A DNA stretch of 64,000 bases, taken from the NCBI RefSeq assembly GCF_947623445.1, contig NC_135242.1, positions 23,436,001 to 23,500,000 of the forward strand. Direction: 5' to 3'. Positions 24,293 through 34,125 of the stretch are shown piece by piece (position 1 is the first letter of the stretch; each line of letters opens with the position of its first letter). The position numbers were made by a program, and so were the translations under genes. The notes below the pieces were generated by a model. That model saw nothing but the letters and a program-made list of their open reading frames with translations. It ran no database searches and was not told the DNA's origin. This DNA comes from Clavelina lepadiformis (lineage: Eukaryota; Chordata; Ascidiacea; Aplousobranchia; Clavelinidae).

Positions 24293-24440
24293 GAATTTGG
24301 GGCAAAATATTTGATAATTCATTAATTCAAGGAAATTTGTTACTCTGTTAATCATTTTAATGTTTAAATACCAACTTTGTGGGCTAGCATAACATAAGTT
24401 GCTAATATAACACTTTTCATCACATTTATCGATAACATAG
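24293..24440. repeat. End-less fragment of the 731-1032 hAT family
   Basis: The core TTCATTAATTCAAGGAAA and following bases match the middle of the element at 731-1032, but neither terminal repeat is present. Confidence 0.5.
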
Positions 24441-24995
24441 AAAAAACAACGCGAATATTTACACATGGAGCGTACAATTGATAATAATAATTAAATGTGA
24501 TGCCAAATTTGCACTCGGCATTGTGACGTAAAAATGTCGCATGACTCAGAGTTTTTCTTTCTACAAACTTCTCAAGGTTTGTTTCGTTATTTGTAAGTTA
24601 AATTTGTATCTTTAAGTTAAACACGACGGCAATCTCCAAGGTTTTGAATGAAAATGTAACCTTCAGTTTGAATGTTCAATGTTCAGTTTGAATGTTCAGT
24701 TTGAACCTTCAATGTAACCTTTTGAATGTAACCTTCAGTTTTACCTGAATACGACGGCAATCTCCAAGGTTTTGAATGAAAAACTTACACTGAGTCATGT
24801 GACAGCAGCACATCACAATGCTCGGAAGAAATGTTACATAAAACCCGCATAATGACGTGCAGTATACCAGATTGAGAGAATGTATATATTATGACGTTGC
24901 AGAGGTGGCAACTTATAGTTACATTTTGCTGCGTTGCCGGTGTAAATACAGTTCACTGTTTAATTCGCTGATTAAAATTAATTCCTGGATTACAT

Positions 24996-27343
24996 TCAGT
25001 CGCAACGAAGTTTCATTTTAGTTTCTTTAAGAGGTTCATCAAATCCTTTCCAAGTGTTCCAAATAATTCCATGATAATATCCACTTGATTGACGCATCCA
25101 GACTCCATTGAGGAATGTAGGGCCGCAGGAAAGACTAAACCACCATCCCTGAGATCCTCCATAGCTAGTTGCGCAGTTTCTTTCACCACTAACATATATC
25201 ATTAAAACATGAATTATTAAAATTACTTTGTTGCATCTATTTATATTCTATCTTGTAGGTTACTGGCAGAATATAACTGAAAATCCTACTGAGGTTTTGG
25301 CACTTAATGTTTATTACGTTAAAGATATTTGTTCTTCAACATAAGATGACGTACCGGGAATCGTTATCACTATCTTCTGTCGAGAATGGGTAACCATTGT
25401 GATATGATGTTAAACTGTCCCCGGCATTTCCGCTGTATCCGGAAACATGAAGCCGATATAAATTTTCAGCAGATTCGATCGAAAACGAGCTGTTAAGTTA
25501 AGTACAGTTAAGTCGTAATTTACTCAACAAAGTTTTACGTTCATTAACAAATGTAAGATTTTTAACATCTTCGTTATTTATGTCACAACAATCGTTTTAT
25601 GACCTATAATCGGCGTGACGTTGGTTTCCATCGAAATCCCACAGCTCTATCTTGAGTCTGCATCCTCCTCCACGCGTCATCTCGTGGATGATTTCGAGTC
25701 CTGTAAGTAATGAAGCACGAATAATAAGAACAAAAACATCAAGATAAAATGCGATTATTTTTAACTAACTTCCTCTTACCAAGCCAAAATTCCCCATCAA
25801 TCTGGCCAAAACCGTTCGCGTAGTCGTCCCATCGTCGCCCGAAATCAACACTTCCGTCAAATCGTCTTTGAAAAATCTGTTAGTAATTTGATTTTACATT
25901 TTAGGACAAGTGTAATACGTTTAAATGGTGAAATCATCTTTAGCTTACTACATCAAAAACAATAATGATAATTATAATAATATTAATATGTCATAATAAA
26001 AATTAGACACAAGAACATTTTCACGTGCCAACAATACGCAAGGCATCTTGTTAATTTGGGCTCATTTTCTAGTGGTATCGTAGGAAGCAGTTTACGTTCC
26101 AAATTTAATATAATCCTAAACCTTTGTGGTTGATAGAAATGGTATTTTTTCTGTCTGTTTAGTTTGGTTTAGAATTTTAATCGACTTGTCTTGACTCGAG
26201 TCACTTGTAGTAAATGACTCTACCTGACTTGTGTCTGAAAAGGTAAATGACTTGATTTGCGACTCGAGTTTGATGACTTCGTTAAGACTCCGAGTACAAG
26301 AAAGTTATTATAGAAGTACAGTAATTTCACGCATCGTTGCATATGAACCAAACCTGGGCTTATAATTCTTTATGCACAATTTCACACGACAAGCACTCCC
26401 AGAGTAATCGTGGTAGTTGCCTTCGAATGATAATTAATAATAATTAAACACATTTATATTCCATAAGTTTGAGTCGTTTTTTAAGTCATATTTGAAGCGT
26501 TTTCGAACCAATCACAAGTCAGCTGTAATGAATTTTAACAAAAGTATATTGTTATATAAAGTTATATATTGTATATTTATACAACTTTATTGAAGCCTAT
26601 AGAAAAAATTATGTTTTAAAGAAGTGAGAAAAGACAAATCTGAAAAGAGCAAATGCGTGTTACTGTGTCAATACATTTATCGCCACTAGTATTTTCTTAC
26701 AATCTTGCTACAATGCAAATGATTCGCACACAACTGATTGTCATCTTAAAGTCGTAAAAACTATCGTTTCAAAATTAATAAGTTCAACACAATCTGTGAA
26801 AATTATTCGCACACAACGCACTGCCACAATGAGGTCGTAAAAACTATCGTTCAACAGTTTGTGGAACTTCTCTTATAAATGTGGAAACATTTTCACTCAC
26901 CGTCCATCCATCCTCGCAATACACTTCAACACCACTCGTCAAACGGCGAGGTCCGTTGCTTGATGACGTAGCACATGACGAAATTGAAAGAAATACTTCA
27001 ATTTCTGGAAAGAAGTGTTTTAGTAAAAAATAAATATATTGCAATTTCAAAAATGAATATGTTTCATCAACTTACTTGCCAGTCTGGTGAGTATGTCGGT
27101 TCCTAGCGACCCAAGAGCGCACGAGACACCTTGCATCCCTTTCTCTCCGACTCCTCCGGGATCTCCTTTGGCTCCTGGAAGTCCGGATTTTCCGGATCTA
27201 CCGACATCACCTTTGTCTCCTTTCAGCATGGTGGAGTTGATGACGTCATTTTCACAGACAGTGGTAAGGACTTGACGACATTCTTGCGAGTAGGTCATCA
27301 TGATGTAAGAAGCCAATGATAACAGAACAATCACTTCTCTCAT
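24996..27343 (-). CDS. Ficolin-like gene C: collagen plus fibrinogen lectin
   Basis: Six exons, phases consistent: 27076-27343, 26901-27004, 25780-25876, 25604-25700, 25355-25489, 24996-25188, giving 297 residues. Exon 1: signal peptide ([15 protein letters not shown]), the CRQVLTTVC pair, about eight Gly-X-Y triplets ([19 protein letters not shown]), then [11 protein letters not shown]. Exons 2-6: fibrinogen domain with [16 protein letters not shown], a calcium loop [28 protein letters not shown] and MKLRCD. Exon 5 is one codon longer than in A, B and D. It heads the duplicated block whose other copy contains pseudogene D. Likely a secreted collagenous lectin; the ligand is not predictable from sequence. 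Confidence 0.88.
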
Positions 27344-27404
27344 GATTGACTATGAAGATCTTACGTTGAAGTTGATGATATGAAATCCTACCAAATCCTT
27401 GCTC

Positions 27405-27412
27405 TTTATATA
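27405..27412 (-). promoter_or_regulatory. TATA box of ficolin-like gene C
   Basis: TATATAAA on the minus strand about 62 bp upstream of the ATG at 27343, in the promoter block shared by the four copies. Confidence 0.7.
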
Positions 27413-27708
27413 GCCCACTTTGCTTCTACTTTGACGTCATTTAGGCTTGAAAACTTGGTACCAAAACTGCAAAATAGTTTCCACGAAATTCTTTTCTAGA
27501 CGGAAAACATGTTTTGCACAAACACAATCAAAGTTCAAGCGTTTAAAAAGAAGCGTAAGTATTAAGAGAGCTTGTACGTCAAGAAGCGTGAGAAAGTGAA
27601 GATATACATCTAATTTTTGTGCCGGAGAACATTTTAATGTGACGATTGACGTCACAAGACGCTTGTTTTCGACAGAAATAATTTCGTCTTAAGCGATAAC
27701 GATGAAGG

Positions 27709-27804
27709 ATTAAATTTTTTACATAAGGACATGAAGCGCATTTGCGTCAGTAACAGAACACATGACGCAAATGCGCTTCATGTCCTTATGTAAAAAATTT
27801 AATT
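27709..27804. repeat. Perfect inverted repeat, arms about 42 bp, 13-base loop
   Basis: The left arm (27709-27749) runs through ACATAAGGACATGAAGCG and the right arm (27763-27804) is its exact reverse complement, separated by GTAACAGAACACA. The equivalent places upstream of genes A (about 6296-6355) and D (about 55216-55280) have the left half and the loop but not the mirrored right half, so the palindrome formed in this block only. Confidence 0.92.
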
Positions 27805-29680
27805 GTTAATTGTTAATTGTTTAATTGTTAAAATGTTCTTTTTATTGGTCCCCACAAGTTATGCCAAATGTCTGCAAGATTGAGCGGTTTCACTGAACGC
27901 AAAAGTCATTCGTGTTGGCGCAGTAGCTCAATGCATTGTAATTAGCGTCGCATTTGCTTGCTGTTGTCATTGCATTTTTTTATTGTACTTTGGGGCCGGG
28001 GTTATAAAAACGCTCACAAGTTCAGTGCAAAATCACAGTCAACAATAAAAGTGTTTTAATCATGGAGGTACATGAGTCAAAGATAAGCTCCTAGCGCATG
28101 TTCTTATATGTTGTAAATGTGTTATAAAGAGTTTAATATCATAGCAATTGATGGAACCGACTGCCAGGTAAGAAAGTTTAACAGCTAGAAACAATTATGT
28201 TTTGTTGAAACTTCTAAGTTTTAACCATTCAGATAATAGCAACTTTATGGAGCACGCACCTTCCGATCTAGAGATCACATAAAGTTTACACAACAACCAG
28301 CTGCGCATAAGAGAAGTTAATTGCTCGAGGCAACGCATTTTTTCTCTGCTGATAACTGTCAGATTACCTGATCGTATCCTCATCGTAGCTTCAGTTGATT
28401 TCCTGGTATATTTTACATTCTATGTATTTGTTCTCGGAGTTCCATTTTATCATTAAACCATTTGGTCCATTTAGTTTTATCTATGCGTTACCATACTTTG
28501 TAGTTCATCACAGTAATGTTCAACTAAATATATTTGAATGTCAAGTTGCCTTCCATTTAACTTGCATCTGAAAATTTAACTTGTATCATTTGGAGACTCA
28601 GCATTTTCCACCATTGTTTAGCACTTTGTTGCATCTTATCGTATCGATTGTGTTACCTCGCAAAACAATTATCAATTTCTCATCTTAAACTTTGTCATTT
28701 GCATCCACATCTGTACGATGCCTTTATATACAGTCGAGCATTTGATTTTCACATATTTATTTGTTATTTCACTAGCGCAGGACAAAAGTATGTTTGAAAT
28801 TATTCATTTAAATAAAATCGTGTTTTTGTTGCCGTTTTTGGCCTTTTAGCAAGCTTGTGGTAAAGTATTAAAATTTGAGACTATTGATATCATTATAGTA
28901 AACTGTTTTAGCATATTTTTAAGTTTTTATTTAATTGTTTTGATTATCCGATTTTTTTAAGATTTTACAGGCGACAATATTTTGCAAGCCAATAATGTCG
29001 TTACTATTTATGTTGCCAATCAATGCCATGTTAATGGCAACTGTCTAAGATACCTAAGTTCAGTTCATGTAGATTTGTGTAGACTTACTTACTAGTATGC
29101 CAGCATTGATCACAACTACTTGCCGCAGGGTGTTATTATAAATGCCACATGACTTGGACGACCGCATGTTCAGTGATTCATGGAAATCATAAAATGTTTT
29201 TCGTATTATTTCGTTGTTGGTTGTACGGTAAATACATTCAACAAGATGTTTTCTTATTTTCGCGTTTCTTTATAGTAAACGCTTATCTTTTAGTCGGTCA
29301 TTTTAAGTACGTTATCGGCTTGTAGTCTGAACTATGTTATGGCTTTGTCTAAAGAAAATATACCACTTTTTATTTGGCATTATTTTGAACCTGCTTAAAA
29401 CATTTATTTTACCGCACATAGATCTGTTGGTGAGATCTGTTGGTACTTATGATCATAGATCATAACCATTGGTCACATAGATCTGTTGGTACTTATGACT
29501 TATGAGTGTAATAATAAAAACTTTTGGAAAGTTTGAGGGACGCAGCATATTTCTACTCATTTTATCAAAATTCTTGCAAACACGATCGCAAAGTAATCAT
29601 CAATTTTCACTTTGTTACTTTAAATTATAATTCGCTCCAGGTTATTATTTTAAAGTTAAGTGCTTTTGTTTTCTATGAAA
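27805..29680. other. Duplicated spacer, no gene supported
   Basis: Second copy of the spacer also found at 6600-8430 and 55560-57290. It ends in short repeats of AGATCTGTTGGTACTTATGA near 29420-29510. Short frames differ among the copies. Confidence 0.6.
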
Positions 29681-29689
29681 TGAACTTCA

Positions 29690-30770
29690 GCCGAATTGTA
29701 CGATCTTTCATATCGGCGGTGGTCTGCCTGAACCATCTCAGCATTGTGGTTTATGAGACTGGCAGCGATGAATCCGAAATAAATCATTACGAGTGCAAAG
29801 ATTACATCGGAGTCGGTGGCAACATTACTGTACCGGCGCCTTTGCGGCTGGCATCGTCATTAGTGTTTTTCAAGATGTTAACAAAGAATTTGACCAAGAC
29901 GTCGACAACAACCTCAACTACTTTTCAGCAACATTTTACGCCACCCTGGATGAAACCTGCAAAGTTATTGTCCAAGGTAACCATTACGTCATGCCCCGCC
30001 CAATGTCCAACAGTGAATGACGTACCTGACGGTGTTGTCCACTAAAGAAAGCAAATTCTAAAGAAAATTCGTAGAGGTTCAACTGTCGTTGTTTGTCTTT
30101 AACCCCAACTTAACTGTCATGACGTCAAACCATTAAAGAATTGTTCCTGTCACGTGACTCCAATCCATCACCGCTTAAAGTTGCAAATAAGGCATTGGAT
30201 GGATGCCCAACCAATCCTGGATTTGTTTTTAATAAAACGGCTGGCTTGGAGAACAATTGTCGTTCGTCGTTCGTGTCATTCCTTCTTCCACTGGTAGCTC
30301 CTCACAAAGATGTATTCGGGCATATTCGCATCAAACTCCGCACCAAAGCTCAAAGCGAGTTTTGCAGCCACAACGCTTCAGTAAAGCGATGTATTTCAGT
30401 GGCAAAAACAATCACTCGCAGAACAGGATGTCACAGACGAACGTGAAAAAGTTATTGACCAAATTGTTTCTTTAAAAAACCAAGCGGGCACCAGAACCTC
30501 CAACGTATTTCCTAAAGATGGCGCTATTCCCTTTAGGTTAAACCTGACACAGACAGTCGATGGTAATAAAACTTTCCACAACGATTTTGCAACCGACCAA
30601 CCCATAGAAGTTTCTTCTTCTTTGATGCGCTTATTTACGTACTGTTTGTTCTTTACCGTTGTTGTAATTGTTATTGCGTTATTGGTTTATATTTTAATGA
30701 AATTTTCTATACACTACCCCATCACCTTTGCAATCTTCATCATTTTTGCGATCGTCAAAGGAAAATGACA
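29690..30770 (+). pseudogene. Unrecognised secreted/membrane protein family, copy 2
   Basis: Begins with a hydrophobic leader (SAVVCLNHLSIVVYETG), then CKDYI.VGGN, GIVISVFQDVNKEFDQDVD, FSATFYATLDE-C, GGCPTNPGF-like and NNCR words, a middle part, and a C-terminal TDQPIEVSSSLMRLF followed by two hydrophobic stretches (FTVVVIVIALLVYILM and YPITFAIFIIFAIV). The layout is signal peptide, ectodomain with several cysteines, one or two membrane spans, short tail. It is not open in one frame, so it is probably a pseudogene, though introns cannot be excluded. I found no match to a known family. Confidence 0.5.
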
Positions 30771-30789
30771 CATTCCTTGCAATCTTTAT

Positions 30790-31215
30790 CGAGTGTCATC
30801 CTGTCCGGCGTAATTTCCAACAGTTCATAACGTTTTCTATGTGACGGTTCTGTTTACGCGGTTGGAAAGAAAACCAATCTCATAGTCGAGGCCCAAGTGC
30901 CATCGCCTATCAGCTTAAAGTTTTTCGAACTCCAAAAATTACCGAGTTTAAGTCGTCTATTGATGTTATATTTTCCCCAAATAACGTATTGTGTTCATCT
31001 TTGAACCCATGTTCGCATGCATGTTCGTGTGTAGAAAGTGTAATTACAAATGTGGTGAAGTGTAAGTAGAAATTCGGTCCGAATTGTTTTCAAACTTATG
31101 CCACAAATCGAACAGAAGAGTCCGGTCTGGCTTAAAACTTCAATGTTAATAACATACAGACCAGTAACTCCAACAACACTTGTATTTTTAGTTGTTTCTA
31201 TAAACAGATTTCTAC
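30790..31215 (+). pseudogene. Second, shorter member of the same family, 3' part
   Basis: Immediately downstream of copy 2. The words GSVYAVGKK, VEAQVPSP and KFF correspond to GVVYSFGKK and VVVCLQPQP in the main copies, so this looks like a tandem paralogue with most of the N-terminus missing. Its counterpart at 59002-59700 retains a leader. Confidence 0.4.
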
Positions 31216-31376
31216 TGTACATTAGCATCAGAAGTTAACATTCATTTAGTCATTTTATTTTTCGTCATTGGCGCGGTGGGGACGAAAAAACAGTGCTAGT
31301 TGCAAATAACATGAGTTAATGTACGGGAATAAGCGACAAAGCCAAGACGGCTGAAAACTTGCAGGAAAATAATGGT

Positions 31377-31700
31377 GGTGTCAACTTGCTGATGACAACT
31401 AGCATGGCCAGGAAACACAGAAATACAGCATCTGAATGTTCCACATTTAAAGTCAGTTTATCCAGATTACAGCAGCTGAGCAGGTGATATGTTCAAGCCA
31501 CAGATTTCTGATCCTTTATAGGTCCAATGCTGTACATCAGTGGATGGGAAAATAAAACCCACCGTAAAAGAAACCCCATCCCAGGCGGAAGCCTGGTATC
31601 TTGTGTCCATATATTGTGATAATGTTGGGCGTTGGTGTAGAGCACTAGATTGTACAGCACAATTGCACAACCATGATGATCTCTGAATAGATGTGATGAA
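31377..31700 (-). repeat. Repeat module R, copy 3
   Basis: Starts GTCAACTTGCTGATGAC. The minus strand keeps the peptide with CAVQSSALHQRP, SAWDGVSFTVGF, STDVQHWTYKG and CGLNISPAQLL before a stop. The upstream stretch 31930-32260 (minus) is conserved with 60405-60690 and may hold an accompanying exon. Confidence 0.5.
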
Positions 31701-32128
31701 GTTACTGCTCGCTGTATGATGGAATCTTCTTTGCCAGGTACATCGACAATGATGTACTAGAAACAGATATGATGACGTTGTTGCTCAGTGTTGTTGAGAG
31801 TATTAAATAAAATAAACGGCAGGCTTATGGTCCATGCCATATAGGCGGCTTATAAATATATTTACTTGCATGTAATTGATTCTTTGTTACAAGATGGCTG
31901 GAGTGCATTCATGAGTGGGATCCAACATCAGAAGATTGGAATGTTGTCTCCGATTCCACCGCAAACACTGTCTGCTGCTTTCTTCATATTTCCAACAAAA
32001 ATGCAGAATTCGGGACTGCGCAGACTGGCCGGCTTCACTTGCTGTCTTCTTCTTGAAGTAAGGGTGGATAACTTTTCTGAGAATTCAACTGAAAGCCAAT
32101 TAGTAGGAGTTGATACGTAGTTTAAAAT

Positions 32129-32535
32129 TAGGGGTGTACTTGTTGGATGAACGAAGCTCCAAGAACCAAATCTCAATGCATCGAAATGCAGTTTTTCTTT
32201 TTTGGGATTCGTGGTAAAACTAGTTTCCTTCATACTTAAACACATCAATTGAAACACGCAGCCGACATATTTTTCAATTTGACTTCACATCGCAATACCA
32301 AGCCTACACGCATCGCCATGGATTAAACCACATCATGCCGATTTGAAATTTGTTGCGAAATTTTAACTATTAATAAATTTGGAGACTTTTTGTAAAGGGG
32401 AAAGGGAAGCGCTGTATTACGTTCAATTTGGTAAATTTCAAACTGTTCTACAGTAGAATAGTAATCGAGTTTTTTGGATCCGAAATAAACCATTCTACTG
32501 TAGAAGAGTAAAGCATTTTGGTTTGTACACCCCTA
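32129..32535. mobile_element. hAT-type MITE, about 407 bp
   Basis: Left end TAGGGGTGTAC, right end GTACACCCCTA, a hAT-like inverted pair. Inside, TTCTACAGTAGAATAG is mirrored near 32500. The same element sits at the identical place in the second block (60604-61007), so it was present before the duplication. Target duplication is no longer clear. Confidence 0.65.
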
Positions 32536-33487
32536 AATAAACAGTAAGTAGTCTATATAAGTAAGTTACCATACATGTAACTATATCATTGGCAAGTAAT
32601 AATAAACTAATTTTGATCAATAAAGCTATAGTAAAAGTAGATACGCCATCTGATCGGCGTTTACGTCGATTGATAGAGCGACTATGGAGGGCCAGATTCG
32701 CCGATTTTAGGTCGTGCAGGAAATTTCCTCAGCTTGTGTACATTATAATGTGCAAGATGATTGAAACGTAAGTCTCTATTTTTAAATACTTTGAATTAAG
32801 TGAATAAACATGAGAAAAAGTGTACAGCTTGAAATGTTCAATTCAACAGCGTACAACTTAAGGTGTACAAATTGTACAACTTAAAATTTGATATGGGCAC
32901 CAGCAATGGCTACCAGCAGCTTCGAAAGCAGCCAAGAAACAGCATCAACTGATTTAACAAGGAATTCTTGTAATGTGGAAACATATCTTCTCGTGTTGAT
33001 TTGATTTTCATGCAAGTTCGTGAACGGCTAAACGTTCACTTGCCTGGAAGATTGGTGGTTCGTCGTGGTCAGCATGATTGCCAGATGAACTAATTTTCAT
33101 CCTGCGAGCTTGGAAGGGCAAATAGGAGATGTTATGTCTTCCTACTACAAAAAGATCATAGGAAATCACTTGATGCGGTTTCCAGCCGGCTTAAGAAGCT
33201 GGTGGCGAATGCTGATGGCCGACATCAAATTTTAAACAAAATTCCATACTATACACTTTTTATCATATTTATTACCGGATACTGGTAAAAATTCTAGTTT
33301 TTAAAATAAATTATAAAAATTTAGAAATAGGGAGTTACTTTTCAATCACCTTCTAGAATTGGAAACGATACCGTACCGTACCATACCATACTATACCATT
33401 TAAATAAATAGTTCTTCGTTTAAAAACAGTAAACTACACAGTCTACTGTGAAAAGCATTTTGACTCGGCAACACTTCCAAGTCAGCC
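32536..33487. other. 3' flank of the s-Themis-like gene, no gene supported
   Basis: Conserved with 61008-61996. On the plus strand 33105-33235 and 61600-61740 share the words LEGQIGDVM, NHLMRFPAGLRSWWRMLM, open in the second copy; origin unknown. A short simple repeat of TACCGTACC/TACCATACC lies at 33368-33398. Confidence 0.5.
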
Positions 33488-34125
33488 TTATGGAGAAACA
33501 CGTTGCTTGATGACTCGCATTTCTATATTCTCCTCTGTATTTTTCTTGCGGTTGGTGCTCTTCCGCGTCGGAGAACGTTTAGTCGGATTGGTCGGTTTTT
33601 CTCTCTTCTGTTTTCTCCTTATTGCGCCACGATTAACGTAAGAGCGTGGCCTCACTTCATGAAGATATAAGTCATTAAACACGTTCAAAGCGCTCACTAA
33701 ATCATAGTTTTGATAAGAACCTGATGGTGGCAAAGGAGGGACCCAATCGCGTAGATCGTGCCTCGGATTGTTTAGCACTGAGAAGTAAGCGATCACGACC
33801 ACTTTCAAAGATTCAAGAATTATGACACTTTGAAGGAAAGCGCTCACGAACGAAACCAACCTGAAATTTGATCAAGTTTTAGAGATGTGACGTCGTCGTA
33901 ATTGTTTATTATTTGGAAACAATTGCTCACCAATCTCTGCAGGTTTCTATCCCATACGTCATACCGTACAGGACGCAAATCACAGTCGACGCGATCATAG
34001 CAGCAACGATATAAAACCAGGCGACGTATATCGAAAAGTGAACAATAGCTAAAGGATCCAGAGTATTAGGATCAATTTCCAGGATTGTGAATTCTTGTTG
34101 CGCTTCAGCAGCAGACAATGGCGGC
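33488..34125 (-). other. s-Themis-like: last two exons, membrane spans 4-5 and tail
   Basis: Exon 25 has an acidic stretch (LEIDPNTLDPLAIVHF) and span 4 (YIVAAMIASTVICVLYG). Exon 26 has span 5 (FLQSVIILESLKVVVIAYF, compare SLKVLLLA in polycystin-1) and a roughly 90-residue cytosolic tail ending in a KR-rich stretch (RRKQKREKP, RKSTNRKK). The stop falls before the place where polycystin-1 continues with the large extracellular TOP domain and six channel spans. The identical stop position in the copy at 61997 argues that this ending is real. Confidence 0.8.

Noticed and set aside
27087-27319. Plus-strand Pro/Ser-rich frames here and at 54598-54780 and 13385-13582
   Set aside because: Antisense of the collagen Gly-X-Y exons; no independent signal.
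27909-27950. tRNA-like stretch GTAGCTCAATGCATTG (also 55642)
   Set aside because: It resembles an A-box only; no B-box, no cloverleaf and no SINE tail follow.
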